Shown: piece by piece, positions 26,806-36,773 of the stretch
Numbering within the stretch: position 1 is the stretch's first letter
How the letters are laid out: every line of letters starts with the position of its first letter
Source of the DNA: Paraburkholderia kururiensis JCM 10599 = LMG 19447
GTDB taxonomy: Bacteria; Pseudomonadota; Gammaproteobacteria; Burkholderiales; Burkholderiaceae
Direction: 5' to 3'
DNA: 64,000 nucleotides
Assembly: GCF_003986935.1 (NCBI RefSeq)
Contig: NZ_RJZE01000007.1
Span: 186,001-250,000 of the forward strand
The notes under the pieces: model-generated
Databases searched by the model: none
The model's input: only the letters and a program-made list of their open reading frames with translations
Told to the model about the DNA's origin: nothing
Made by a program: the position numbers and the translations under genes

Positions 26806-29458
26806 ATGACCGATCTCGACACGTCCTCGCAGCGGCGCGATGCGTCGCCGGTGCGGTGTTGGCGTCGGTCGCGCTGGCGCACGACGCTCGTGGCTGCAGT
26901 CGTGCTCATTGCAGCCCTCGTAGCGAGCGTCGCGGTGGCGGGCTGGCTCGTGCTGCGCGCGAGCTTGCCGCAGCTTGACGGCGCCTGGCAGGCCAATCGC
27001 ACGGCAGCGCTCACCGCGCCCGTCACCATCGAGCGCGACGCACTCGGCGTGCCCACCATCACAGGCCGTAACCGTGGCGACGTGGCTTACGCGACCGGCT
27101 TCGTGCAAGCGCAGGATCGCTTCTTCCAGATGGATCTGCTGCGTCGCGTGGCGGCCGGTGAAATGAGTGCGCTCGTGGGCCCCGCCGCGCTCGATCTCGA
27201 TCGGCGCAACCGGCTTCATCGGTTTCGCGAGCATGCACGCAGACTGGTGGAAGCAGCGCCGCTTGCGGAACGCGAACTGATCGACCGCTACACCGCGGGC
27301 GTGAACGACGGTCTCTCGTCGCTCGCGTCGCGGCCGCCCGAATACTGGCTGCTCGGCACGCGGCACGCGGCCCGCGGCGTGGCGGCCCGAAGACACGGCG
27401 CTCGTCGTCTACGCGATGTACCTCGATCTGCAACTGCAGGAGGCGCGCCGCATTCTCGCGCGCGCCGCGCTGCGCGAGCGCGTGCCGCCCGACCTGTTCG
27501 CGTTCCTGCTGCCCGAGGCGAGCCAGTGGGACGCGCCTTTCGATGCGGCGTCGGCGCCGGCTGCGGCTGCGGATTCTCTCGCAGCGCCCGCTGTGCCATC
27601 CACGCGGCCGGACTGGCTGCGGTCTGCGCAGACCGCGAAAGCCTCGCAGGCGCTGCAGACTTCGAAAGCCTCGCAGGCTTCGCAGACCTCGACGACCATC
27701 CAACCCTCCAACGCGCGAGCGTTGGCCTCGCTCGACGATCCGCTCGTAGCGGAAAGCGGCGCGGTGGGCAGCAACGGCTGGGTGGTCGATGGTGCACACA
27801 GTGCGGCCAGCACACACGGCGGCGCGATTCTCGCGAGCGACATGCACCTTGGCCTTTCGCTGCCGAATATCTGGTACCGCGTGGCGCTGCAATGGCCGGC
27901 CGCAAAGGAGGCCAACGCCGCGAAGAGCAGCAAAGGCACGCTGCACCGCGTCGTCGGCGTGAGCCTGCCGGGCGCGCCGCTCGTGATTGCGGGCAGCAAC
28001 GGGCACGTCGCGTGGGGCTTCACGAACAGCTACGGACGTTTCATCGACCTCATCGATCTCGAACGCGATCCGGCCGACCCGCTGCGCTACCGCGTGCCCG
28101 GCGGCTGGGCGCGCGCGACGGTGGTCCACGAACGTATCGACGTGAAGGGCGGCGCGCCTGTCGATCTGCCGGTTATCGAAACGCACTGGGGACCGGAGTG
28201 GGTAGTCGGCACGCACGCATACGCGCTGCGCTGGGTCGCGCACGACCGCGAGGCGGTCAACCTGCACCTGCAAGCACTCGAAGACGCGCAGAACGTGGCC
28301 GACGCGCTGCACGTCGCGCAAACCAGCGGCATTCCCACACAGAACATCATGGTGGCGGATGCGCACGGCAGCATCGGCTGGACGCTTGCGGGACCGCTGC
28401 CGCGGCATGAAGCGACGTCGTCCGGCGCCGCGGCAAGCGACCTGCCGTTCAAGTCGTCCACCTACGTGGGCTGGCAGGGCTACCTGCCGCCCGACGCGTA
28501 TCCCGCGCGAATCGATCCGTCGCTCGGGCGGTTATGGACAGCCAACAATCGCGCGCTGCCGCTCGACGAGCAGCGCCGCATTGGCGACGCGGGCGCGGAT
28601 CCTGGCGCGCGTGCCGCGCAGATTCGCGACGACCTGCTCGCGCTGCCGCACGCCACGGAGCGCGACCTGCTCGCTATCCAGACCGACGACCGCGCACGGT
28701 GGATCGAACGCTGGCGCCGCGTGGCGCTCGACGCGCTGGATGCCGATGCGTTGAAGGACCATCCGCAGCGCGCCGCTTTTCGTCGCCAGCTCGAACAGTG
28801 GAACGGCCGCGCCGATGCCGACGCCGTCGGCTACCGGCTCGTGCGCGGGTTTTTCTTTTCGATGTACGAAGGCTGGTTCGGCAAGCTCGATGCGAGTCTT
28901 GCCGCGAGTTTCGCCGCGAGTTTCGCCGACAGACTGCCAGGCTCTGCGCCGCAATGGAGCTACCGCATGGCGAGTTCGCGCTACGCGCCCGTGATGGAGA
29001 CGCTCGCCGCGAACCACGCCTGGGTGCCCGATGACGAGACGAACTGGCGCGCGTTCGTGCTCGATCGCATCGACCACGCGATCGGCGAACTGCCGAAAGG
29101 CACGACGGTCGATAACGCCCGCTGGGGCGAGCGCAATCGCGCGTCCATCGAGCATCCGTTCGCGCGGCTCGTTCCCGCGTGGCTGCCGTGGGTGCGCGGC
29201 GCGCTTGGCGCGCCACACGATCCGCTGCCCGGCGACATCAACATGCCGCGCGTGCAGGCGCCGTCGTTCGGGGCATCGGAGCGCATGATCGTCTCGCCGG
29301 GACGCGAGCAGGACGGCATCTTCGACATGCCGGGCGGGCAGTCGGGGCACCCGCTGTCGCCGTACTTTCTTGCGGGGCATGAGGCGTGGGTGCGGGGTGA
29401 GGCGGTGCCGTTCTTGCCAGGGGAGACGGTGCATCGGTTGGTGTTGACGGGGCCATGA
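26806..29458 (+). pseudogene. Penicillin acylase-family protein, frameshifted by a 7-bp tandem duplication
   Basis: The reading frame starting at 26806 gives an N-terminal membrane anchor (AVVLIAALVASVAVAGWLVL) and the alpha-subunit pattern DALGVPTITGRNRGDVAYATGFVQAQDRFFQM in outline, up to EYWLLGTR. The family match then continues in the next frame (WRPEDTALVVYAMYLDL at 27380 onward) to 29458, including the beta-subunit N-terminal nucleophile SNGWVV at about 27775. GGCACGC is repeated exactly at 27355-27361 and 27362-27368. Deleting one copy restores one continuous frame reading LLGTRPAAWRPED. The intact product would be about 880 residues. As sequenced, no full-length enzyme can be made without recoding. 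Confidence 0.88.
27355..27368 (+). repeat. 7-bp duplication GGCACGC x2 that causes the penicillin acylase frameshift
   Basis: Two exact copies abut, followed by a near copy GGCCCGC. Seven bases add one position to the frame (7 = 2x3+1). Removing one copy restores the conserved reading of the protein across the junction. Confidence 0.92.
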
Positions 29459-29566
29459 TCCGCGCTGAGAGCAGGGCCGCGAGCCAGCTTGTGAGGCCGG
29501 GCTGTAGGCCCAGGCTATGACCCCAGGCTTGAGTTCAAGCCGTAATTCACGGCCGGCTCGCTCCCC

Positions 29567-29809
29567 TCAATACCCCCCCACCCAATGCCCCGGCACCCAC
29601 TGCCAGTGGTTGCCTTCCCACCGGTAGTGTCCTTTGACCCAGTGATACGCCGGCCCCGGCGCAGCGGGCACCACTTCGACCATCGGCTCGGGCCGCGGCG
29701 GTCGCGCCGGTTCCACGATGCACGCTGAAAGCAGCGCGGCGCACGCCAACGCCGCTGACATCGTCTGAAGACCGCCAAGGCCGAACGTTCCGAAGGTTCT
29801 TTTCATCAT
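29567..29809 (-). CDS. YXWXXGH-repeat lipoprotein
   Basis: This 80-residue small envelope protein has a lipoprotein signal ending LLSAC, then a Pro-rich linker (EPARPPRPEPMVEVVPAAPG) and the repeat YHWVKGHYRWEGNHWQWVPGH at the C-terminus. ATG 29809 is preceded by AAAGGGAG (read on the minus strand); ATG 29806 is the alternative. The YXWXXGH motif family is common in Burkholderiaceae and uncharacterised. A longer relative lies at 38257-38679. Confidence 0.88.
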   Translation of the reverse strand: MMKRTFGTFGLGGLQTMSAALACAALLSACIVEPARPPRPEPMVEVVPAAPGPAYHWVKGHYRWEGNHWQWVPGHWVGGY

Positions 29810-29930
29810 GAGCTCCCTTTGTTTGAGGTTGTGGTGAATCGAGTTACCGACACGGCACAGGCGCGGCACAGACACGGCATGAGCTGCCAAAAAAACGGCA
29901 AAGCAACGCCAAAGCAACGCCGCAGACGCA

Positions 29931-31112
29931 TCACGCGCGAATCAACCCTGTCATCGGCCGCTGCGCGAGCGAACCCGCACCGCTCTGCGCGAATAGCGTG
30001 CGCGCCGTCCGCTCGGGATCGAGCCGCAGACTCTCCGCCGCCGCGCCCGCAATCAACGCATCGAGCGACGCGGTCGGTTTAAGGTCGCGTGCTTCGTAGA
30101 GATCGTTCGGACGCAGCCCGGGCCAGTCGGCCACCACGCGTCCGCCCGCCACGGCGCCGCCCATCAGCATGGCCACGGACGCCGTGCCGTGGTCCGTGCC
30201 CGCCGTGCCGTTGGTCGCGGCGGTGCGGCCGAACTCGGTGGCCACCACCACGGTGGTCTTCGCCCACTGCGCACCGAGCCCGTCGCGCAGCGCGGCGAGC
30301 ATCGTGTCGAGCGCCTTCAGCTGATTGGCGAGGCGCGGGTTTTGCGCGCTGTGCGTGTCCCAGCCGCCGGTCTCGATCATCGCGATGCGCGGGCCGTCGT
30401 CGCGGCCCAGAAAACTGGCCGCGAGCTTGCCGAGGCTCGCCGGATCCTGGCGGGCGCTCGCGTCGCCCGCGAGTCCGCGCGCGGTCATGGCTTCCTGCCA
30501 TAGCGGATGAAGTTGCGCGTCGTGCTCGTAAAGCTGCGAGACGCGCGTGAGCAGATCGTCGGGCGCGGGCGGCAAGGCCGAAGGTGCGTAGGACGTCACG
30601 TCGGCTTTGCCGCGCAGCGCCGCGGGCACGGTGGGCGCAAACGCAATCGCGCTCGCGTGCCCGTTTGCCCGCGAAGGCGGCAGCAGGCCGACGAGTCGAT
30701 TGAGCCAGCCGTCCTTCACCTGGTACGGCGCGCTGCCGCCCGTTTCCAGCACGTTCTGTCCGTCGAAGTGCGAGCGGTCGCGATAGGGCGAGGCCACGGC
30801 GTGCACGAACAGCGCTTCTTTGGCGGCGTACATCTGCGCGGTCTGCACGAGCGACGGATGCAGCGCGAACGTGCCGTCGAGCTTCGTGGCCGTGGACGCA
30901 TCCACGGCGAGCGCGCCGCGCAGCGCGGCATACGCGGGGTCGGCGTAGGGCACGACGATGTGCAGGCCGTCGGCGGCGCCGCGCTGGATCACGAACACGA
31001 AGCGGCGGTCGGTCGCGACGCTCGCGAACGCGATGCGCGGCGCGACGAGGATCGCGCCTGCGCCGGCGGCGGCAAGGCGCATGAAGCGGCGGCGAGTGAG
31101 CATAGCGGTCAT
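29931..31112 (-). CDS. DUF1501 protein, Tat-exported
   Basis: This 393-residue protein has a Tat signal (TRRRFMRLAAAGAGAILVAP) and DUF1501 landmarks RRFVFVIQRGAADGLHIVVPY, FALHPSL, SHFDGQNVLETGG, MIETGGWDTHSAQN and VVVATEFGRTAATNGTAGTDHG. DUF1501 has an alkaline-phosphatase/sulfatase-like fold. Its start overlaps the stop of the DUF1800 gene by 4 bp (ATGA), so the pair is translationally coupled. The pair is widespread in proteobacteria and its substrate is unknown. Confidence 0.92.
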   Translation of the reverse strand: MTAMLTRRRFMRLAAAGAGAILVAPRIAFASVATDRRFVFVIQRGAADGLHIVVPYADPAYAALRGALAVDASTATKLDGTFALHPSLVQTAQMYAAKEALFVHAVASPYRDRSHFDGQNVLETGGSAPYQVKDGWLNRLVGLLPPSRANGHASAIAFAPTVPAALRGKADVTSYAPSALPPAPDDLLTRVSQLYEHDAQLHPLWQEAMTARGLAGDASARQDPASLGKLAASFLGRDDGPRIAMIETGGWDTHSAQNPRLANQLKALDTMLAALRDGLGAQWAKTTVVVATEFGRTAATNGTAGTDHGTASVAMLMGGAVAGGRVVADWPGLRPNDLYEARDLKPTASLDALIAGAAAESLRLDPERTARTLFAQSGAGSLAQRPMTGLIRA

Positions 31113-32680
31113 CTCCGTTGGAAGTCGGGTGAGACGAGCAGCAGCGCGATCGCCGTGGACGTGCTTTCCGCACGCGAGACGGCGAGCGCCGTGGGTTCGC
31201 TCAACGTGCCCGCGAAAAGCTGCTGGCCGAGCGTGCGCGGGTCAAGGTCAAGGTCGGGGCTCGCGTGCGCCGCGAACCGTTGCGCGGCTTCGACGCGGCG
31301 CACGAGCGCGTCGGGCGCGGCCCAGCTTGCCGCGATGTCGTCGTAGCCTGCTGGCGAGCCGGGCCGCCAGACAGGCTCGCCCAGCTGCGTGAGCAGCGGC
31401 GCGGCCTGGAAGGCGCCGAGGTCTTGCCAGCCGAGTCCGCGCATGGCCGAAACGGCCCACTCCCACGGCGACTTGAATTTCGCGGCATGGCGCGACCAGG
31501 CCTCGGGCGAGTCGATCAGCGCGCGGTAGACCGTGGGCAAGTCGCCGCCGCTTTGCATGAACGCATTCGCGAGGCGATCGACGACGGCAGGCGGCGGGTT
31601 GTCCGCCACGAAGTGGCGCGCGAGTTTTCCCGCGATGTGCCGCGCGGTGGCGGGCGATGCGGCGAGGTCGTGCAGGATCGCGAGCGCCTGCTGTTCGCCG
31701 GGTTCGCTGTAGCTGCGGCCCATCACGGTGCGCGTGCCCGGCTCGTGCAGCGCGGTGCGAAACACGAACGTGCCCGGCTGGGCGGGCGCCATGCGCGGGT
31801 TCGGGCGTACGCCCGCCACGCTCCAGCCCGTGAGTGCGCGGGCGAACTCGGTCACGTCCTGCTGCGTGTAGCCGCTGCGCACGCCGAACGTGTGCAGTTC
31901 CATGATCTCGCGCGCCAGGTTCTCGTTGAGGCCGCGCTTGTGCGTGGGGTCGCGCGCGTCGGCGCGCATCGCGGCGAGGCTGTCGGGACCCACCGAGCGC
32001 GTCTGGTCGAGAAAAACCTGCATCGCGGGATGCCGCTCGACGGCGACTAGCATGTCTTCGAAGCGGCCCAGCACGTGCGGGCGGATCGCTTCGGCCTCGA
32101 AGGCGCCGGCAAGCACGGCGACCGCGGGCTTTTCTGTCGACACCGCGAAGTGGTTGGCCCAGAAGTGCACGAGCCGTTCGACGAAGGGCGTCGGCGTGAC
32201 GAGCGCGCTCGTCACGCGCGCGTTGACGGCGGCGCGGTAGGCGCTCACCACGTCGGCGCGCAGGGCCTTTTCCGCTTGCTGTTTGTCGGCGAGCGGGGCG
32301 GTGGGAGGCGCATTCGTGGCCGCATTGAGGGTCATGTCGCTGGCGTTGCCGCGACCCGCGCGGCCTTGGGCCTGCTCGTCCGCCGCTTGCGGCGGCACGC
32401 CGCCGGCTTTCGTATTCGACGCGTTAGCGAACTCCGCTGCCTTGCGCGCCGCGACCACCTGCTCGCGCCGCTGTGCGAAGTCCGTCGCGAGCGCCACCGA
32501 CGAGGGCAGCCCCGACCACGCGGCCGGCATCGGCTGATAAGCGCTCAGCTGTTCGACGAGCCACGCCTTCGGCTCGCGCGGCGGCGCGTCGCCGGGCCGC
32601 GCGCCCAGGCCGAAGCGGTTGAGCGCGATGGCGGCGGCCTCCGTGGCGGGGGCGGCATTGAAAGCGGAGGACGTGACCAT
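31109..32680 (-). CDS. DUF1800 protein, partner of the DUF1501 protein
   Basis: This 523-residue protein begins MVTSSAFNAAPATEAAAIALNRFGLGARPGDAP in outline, followed by an Ala/Gln-rich linker near residue 95. Conserved blocks are FWANHFAVSTEKP, FEAEAIRPHVLGRFEDML, LNENLAREIMELHTFGV and SGYTQQDVTEFARALTGW. ATG 32680 is preceded by a purine-rich GAGGGA. It is co-translated with the DUF1501 gene. The function is unknown; DUF1800/DUF1501 pairs are thought to act in the periplasm. Confidence 0.92.
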   Translation of the reverse strand: MVTSSAFNAAPATEAAAIALNRFGLGARPGDAPPREPKAWLVEQLSAYQPMPAAWSGLPSSVALATDFAQRREQVVAARKAAEFANASNTKAGGVPPQAADEQAQGRAGRGNASDMTLNAATNAPPTAPLADKQQAEKALRADVVSAYRAAVNARVTSALVTPTPFVERLVHFWANHFAVSTEKPAVAVLAGAFEAEAIRPHVLGRFEDMLVAVERHPAMQVFLDQTRSVGPDSLAAMRADARDPTHKRGLNENLAREIMELHTFGVRSGYTQQDVTEFARALTGWSVAGVRPNPRMAPAQPGTFVFRTALHEPGTRTVMGRSYSEPGEQQALAILHDLAASPATARHIAGKLARHFVADNPPPAVVDRLANAFMQSGGDLPTVYRALIDSPEAWSRHAAKFKSPWEWAVSAMRGLGWQDLGAFQAAPLLTQLGEPVWRPGSPAGYDDIAASWAAPDALVRRVEAAQRFAAHASPDLDLDPRTLGQQLFAGTLSEPTALAVSRAESTSTAIALLLVSPDFQRR

Positions 32681-32872
32681 GCGGAGTCCCTCGTGCGATG
32701 ACTGCGATGTCTCTTGAACGGCGCTCGCGGTGGGAATCCGTCGCTCGTCGGCGCGGTCGGCCCAAAAAAAGCGGATCGGGCGCAGCCGCCCGTGCCTGCC
32801 AACCAGGCCTAACCACACCAATCGGGCCTAACCGCACCCGATGGGCCCCAATCGGCCCCCAGCAAGCGTTTC

Positions 32873-32878
32873 TATAAT
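32873..32878 (+). promoter_or_regulatory. Candidate -10 element TATAAT of the GFA gene
   Basis: A perfect TATAAT lies 65 bp before ATG 32943 in an otherwise GC-rich gap. The hexamer 17 bp upstream is a poor match to TTGACA, so activation or a weak -35 is likely. Confidence 0.45.
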
Positions 32879-32942
32879 GCAAGGCACGCGCGCTGAGCCA
32901 CACGGCGCGGGGCGCTCTTCAACGCGAAAGCCAGGAGGAACC

Positions 32943-33344
32943 ATGCTGCTCAGAGGCGGTTGCCATTGCGGACAGGTCCGCTACGAAGTGCACGGCGAGC
33001 CCTTCGATTCCACTGTCTGCCATTGCGCCGATTGCCGACGCGTGGCGGCCGCGCCCGTCGTTGCCTGGTTCAGCGTGCCGCGCACGGCGTTCCGTTTCGT
33101 GAGCGGCGAGCCGAAGCGCTATGCGTCGAGCGAGCCGGTGCTGCGCACCTTCTGCCCCGAATGCGGCACGTCGCTCACTTACCAGCACCGCGACTTTCCC
33201 GATGAAATCGACGTCGCCACCTGCAGCCTCGATGCGCCTGCGCGGGTGCCGCCGATGCATCACACGTGGACGTCGGACAGCTTGCCGTGGGTCGTGGTGG
33301 CCGATGGCCTGCCGCGCTATCCGCAGGACGCCACAGACGGCTGA
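32943..33344 (+). CDS. GFA-family (CENP-V fold) zinc protein
   Basis: This 133-residue cytoplasmic protein carries the zinc ligand pattern GGCHCGQVRYEV, CHCADCRR and CPECGTSL. The family was named from a glutathione-dependent formaldehyde-activating enzyme, and most members are uncharacterised. AGGAGGAACC immediately precedes ATG 32943. A small gap and a -10-like TATAAT lie upstream; the gene appears to be independent of its neighbours. Confidence 0.9.
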   Translation: MLLRGGCHCGQVRYEVHGEPFDSTVCHCADCRRVAAAPVVAWFSVPRTAFRFVSGEPKRYASSEPVLRTFCPECGTSLTYQHRDFPDEIDVATCSLDAPARVPPMHHTWTSDSLPWVVVADGLPRYPQDATDG

Positions 33345-33476
33345 GCGCGGTCTGGCGCGAACATGCCGCGCGCCACCGGCTCCCGCCGCGCATCCAGCCG
33401 CACGTCCAGCCGCACACCCCGCCCCGTTTGACACTTTTGGTACGATGCACGCTTTTCCAGCCGCTCCCCTTCCCGC

Positions 33477-36131
33477 GTGAACCGCCGATTCGTTTCCCTT
33501 GTCCGCGAGCGCTGCGCTCGCTGGTTGGCCCACGCCAAGCCTGCCGTGACGAAGACGAGGTCCGTTGCGGCGCCGCTGGCCGCCCGTGCACTCGCCACGG
33601 TGCGCTTTCTGGCCGGTGCCGCGTGGTTCCATCTGCGGTATCCCACGCGTCGCGGCGTGGCCCTCGCGGTGGCCGCCGTGCCCGCGCTCTTCGCGCTCTA
33701 CGTGCTCGTGCTGATTCCGTTCACGCCGAGCATCAGCGACATCCGCAAGGCTCGCGTGGACCAGCCCGCGCAGATTCTCTCCGCCGACGGCAAGCTGCTC
33801 GCCGAGTTCAAGCCATCCAACCGCGAGTGGGTACCGCTCGCCGAGATTTCGCCGCACATGGTGGATGCGCTCATTTCGACCGAGGACCACCGCTTCTACG
33901 AGCACCACGGGCTCGACTGGCGGCGCACGGCGTCCGCGGCGCTGCACACGTTTTCGGGCGACCGCCAGGGGGGCTCCACCATCACGCAGCAACTGGCGCG
34001 CAATCTCTATCCCGACCAGATTGGCCGCGCGCCCACGCTCACGCGCAAGCTCAAGGAAGCCATCACTGCGTTCAAGATCGAAGCGGTCTACAGCAAGAGC
34101 CAGATTCTCGAAACCTATCTGAACACGGTGCCGTTCCTCTACAACGCCTACGGCGTGGAGATGGCCGCGCGCACCTACTTCAACAAATCGGCGAGTGAAC
34201 TGGACGTGCTCGACGCCGCCACGCTCACGGGCATGCTCAAGGGCAACAGCTACTACAACCCCGTGCTGAACCCCGAGCGCGCGCTGGAGCGGCGCAACAC
34301 CGTGCTCGCGCAGATGGTGAAGTACGGCAAGCTGAGCCCCGCCGCGTTCCAGAGCCTGAAACGCAAACCGCTGCGTGTCGACTTCGAGCGGCAGACCGAG
34401 CCGCCCGGCCCCGCGCCGCATTTCGCGCAGCAGTTGCGCAAGTGGCTGATCGCGTGGGCCGACCGCAACGACTACAACGTCTATTCGGACGGCCTCGTGG
34501 TGCGCACCACGATCGATTCGCGCCTGCAGGCCATGGCGACCCAGGCGCTCGCGCGGCAAGGCAACCAGTTGCAGGGCATCGCGAACGGCGCATGGAGCGG
34601 ACGCGACGGCTGCTCGGCCGGCAGCGACCCGTTCCGCGCCTTCATGCGCGAGAGCCCCGACTATCGCGCCGCGCGCGACGCCGGGCAGACCGACGAAGCG
34701 GCGCTCAAGCAACTCGCCGCGGACCGCTCGTTCATGCGCGGTCTGTGCAAGGACAAGACGCGTATCGAAGCGGCCTTTCTCGCCATCGACCCGCGCAACG
34801 GCCAGATCAAGGCGTGGGTGGGCAGCCGCGACTTCACCGACGAGCCCTTCGATCACGTGCAGCAGGCGCGCCGCCAGCCGGGTTCCACGTTCAAGCCGTT
34901 CGTCTACGGCGCCGCGTTCGAACAGGGCGCAAAACCGACCGACACCTTCATCGACCAGCCCGTCGAGATCCCGCTAGCAGGCGGCGAGGTCTGGCGCCCC
35001 GACGACGACGTGCCGCCAACCGGCCGTCCCATGACGCTGCGCGACGCGATCGCGTACTCGCGCAACCGCATCACCGCGCAGTTGATGCAGACGGTGGGAC
35101 CGGAGCGCGTGGCGCGTCTCGCACGCGCCATGGGCGTGCGAGACAGCCGGCTCGAAACGGTGCCGTCGCTCGCGCTCGGCACGAGCCCGGTCACGCTCAA
35201 GGAGATGGTGTCGGCCTACGCGACCATCGCCGACGACGGTGCCTATCACGAGCCGCGCATGGTTACGCGCATCGAAGATCACGACGGCAACGTGCTGGCC
35301 GAATTCGAGCCGGCCTCGCCGGAGCAGGCGCTGCCCGAGGCCGCGGACAAGACGCTCATCGACGTGATGCGCGACGTGGTGAACCGCGGCACAGGCTCGG
35401 CGATTCGCACGCGCTTCGGCATTCGCGCCGACGTGGCGGGCAAGACCGGCACCACCCAGGGCAACACGGACGGCTGGTTCATCTTGATGCATCCGCAACT
35501 GGTGGCGGGCGCGTGGGTAGGCTTCGACGACGGACGCGTGACGCTGCGCAGCGACTACTGGGGGCAGGGCGCCCACAGCGCGTTGCCGATTGTCGGCGAC
35601 TTCTTTTCGCGGGCGCTGTCCACTCGCATCGTCGATACGCGTGCGAAGTTCACGACCGAGGTGCAGCCGGGCTGGTTCGACGTGTTCCGCGAGAAGCTGC
35701 GTGCGTGGATCGAGCATCTGTTCCCGTCGACGAAGAAGACGGAAGTGGTGGCGCCGGTGAAGCGGACGCCGCCACGGGCGGTGCCGGCGTCGGAGGTGTC
35801 CGGGGCATCCGGGGCTTCTGGCGCGGTGGCCGCTTCGGCTGCCTCGGCTGCATCCGCTGCTTCGACATCGACGGCGGCTTCGGCCGTGCCGGCTTCGGGG
35901 GCTGTTGCGGCTTCCGGCGCCGTGGCTGCGTCGGGTGCGGGCGCACCGACGTTCCCGTTCGGCGTGCCGCCCATCATTCGTGCGCCGGGCGCGTTGCCGT
36001 CGGAGCAGCCGCCGTCGTCGCCGACGCCTACACCCGATGTGACGGAGCCTGGCGCCGGAGCGGGCGCGGGCTCAGGCTCAGGCTCGAGTTCAGGCACAAG
36101 CGGCGAAGCGGCGCAGGGGCAGAGTCAGTAG
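33477..36131 (+). CDS. Bifunctional penicillin-binding protein (class A), PBP1A-like
   Basis: This 884-residue inner-membrane enzyme polymerises and cross-links peptidoglycan. A single membrane segment (GVALAVAAVPALFALYVLVLIPF) is followed by the glycosyltransferase domain (STEDHRFYEHHG, GGSTITQQLARNLY, TRKLKEAITAFKIE). The transpeptidase domain has SxxK in PGSTFKPF, SxN in AYSRN and KTG in AGKTGTTQGN. A Cys-containing insert of about 70 residues (GRDGCSAGSDPF to LCKDKTRIEA) separates the two. The last 130 residues are Ala/Ser/Gly-rich with repeats. The start is GTG 33477: it overlaps the stop of an 11-codon ATG frame (33445-33480). TTGACA at 33428 may be a -35. Confidence 0.93.
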   Translation: MNRRFVSLVRERCARWLAHAKPAVTKTRSVAAPLAARALATVRFLAGAAWFHLRYPTRRGVALAVAAVPALFALYVLVLIPFTPSISDIRKARVDQPAQILSADGKLLAEFKPSNREWVPLAEISPHMVDALISTEDHRFYEHHGLDWRRTASAALHTFSGDRQGGSTITQQLARNLYPDQIGRAPTLTRKLKEAITAFKIEAVYSKSQILETYLNTVPFLYNAYGVEMAARTYFNKSASELDVLDAATLTGMLKGNSYYNPVLNPERALERRNTVLAQMVKYGKLSPAAFQSLKRKPLRVDFERQTEPPGPAPHFAQQLRKWLIAWADRNDYNVYSDGLVVRTTIDSRLQAMATQALARQGNQLQGIANGAWSGRDGCSAGSDPFRAFMRESPDYRAARDAGQTDEAALKQLAADRSFMRGLCKDKTRIEAAFLAIDPRNGQIKAWVGSRDFTDEPFDHVQQARRQPGSTFKPFVYGAAFEQGAKPTDTFIDQPVEIPLAGGEVWRPDDDVPPTGRPMTLRDAIAYSRNRITAQLMQTVGPERVARLARAMGVRDSRLETVPSLALGTSPVTLKEMVSAYATIADDGAYHEPRMVTRIEDHDGNVLAEFEPASPEQALPEAADKTLIDVMRDVVNRGTGSAIRTRFGIRADVAGKTGTTQGNTDGWFILMHPQLVAGAWVGFDDGRVTLRSDYWGQGAHSALPIVGDFFSRALSTRIVDTRAKFTTEVQPGWFDVFREKLRAWIEHLFPSTKKTEVVAPVKRTPPRAVPASEVSGASGASGAVAASAASAASAASTSTAASAVPASGAVAASGAVAASGAGAPTFPFGVPPIIRAPGALPSEQPPSSPTPTPDVTEPGAGAGAGSGSGSSSGTSGEAAQGQSQ

Positions 36132-36227
36132 GGGCACTGAGTCTCGCGAGCGCGCCTGCCCTGGCTTGGGGCTGGCCAATACGCAGCGGTAGTCAGAAGC
36201 AAGCAGCCCAAGGGCTGAAAGGCCACT

Positions 36228-36773
36228 TCACTCGCTGGCCGCCTGCCCTTCCTGCGCCTTGCCTTGTTCGCTGCCTTGTTCACTCTGCTGCTGAGCCTTC
36301 TGCTGCTGCAGCGGTAGCCGCCATTGCCCACGGCGCTTGAGTCCTTCGGCGAACTTCGCGCGCTCGTCGGGCGTGAGCGTCGCGGCGAAGTCGGCCACGC
36401 CTTGCTCGATGTGGGTGCGCAGCGCAGTGTCCGCGGCGCGCGTGCGGGCGAGGGCGGCGTCGAGTGCCGGCCGATCCAGTTGCGGTGCCGCGAGCAGTTC
36501 CAGCACCTGATGCCGCGCTTCGCGGCCTTCGAGTGCGAAGTCGCGGCCTTCGCGCCGCGCGCGCTTCAACGCATCGAGAAACTGCTGCTGACGCTCGGGC
36601 GACAGTTCGTTCGCGGCAAAGCGCAGCGCCGTCGGGGGTTGCACGCGTGCTGCCGCGTGGGTTTCGCCGCGCGTGCTGAACCATTGAATCGCGCCGCCGC
36701 CAATCGCGCCCAGCAGGAACGCGTTGAGCACGAGCGAGCCCACCAGCGTCAATTTCCAGGACCGCTCGCTCAT
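36228..36773 (-). CDS. Periplasmic heavy-metal sensor / CpxP-Spy-like protein
   Basis: This 181-residue protein with an N-terminal anchor (LTLVGSLVLNAFLLGAIGGGAI) has a helical periplasmic domain: ANELSPERQQQFLDALKRARR, ALARTRAADTALRTHIEQGV and FAATLTPDERAKFAEGL, matching the LTxxQ-type repeats of Spy/CpxP and metal-sensing relatives. The C-terminus is Gln-rich. Its ATG overlaps the stop of the upstream anti-sigma gene by 4 bp. It is the third gene of a sigma / anti-sigma / sensor unit and probably feeds envelope or metal stress into it. Confidence 0.83.
   Translation of the reverse strand: MSERSWKLTLVGSLVLNAFLLGAIGGGAIQWFSTRGETHAAARVQPPTALRFAANELSPERQQQFLDALKRARREGRDFALEGREARHQVLELLAAPQLDRPALDAALARTRAADTALRTHIEQGVADFAATLTPDERAKFAEGLKRRGQWRLPLQQQKAQQQSEQGSEQGKAQEGQAASE

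Noticed and set aside
33445..33480. 11-codon ATG frame overlapping the penicillin-binding protein start
   Set aside because: It may act as a leader peptide by overlapping TGA and GTG, but there is no ribosome binding site or conservation evidence, so it is not listed as a gene.
36204..36217. CAGCCC/GGGCTG hairpin between the penicillin-binding protein and the sensor gene
   Set aside because: The loop would be only two bases and there is no U-run, so a terminator call is not supported.
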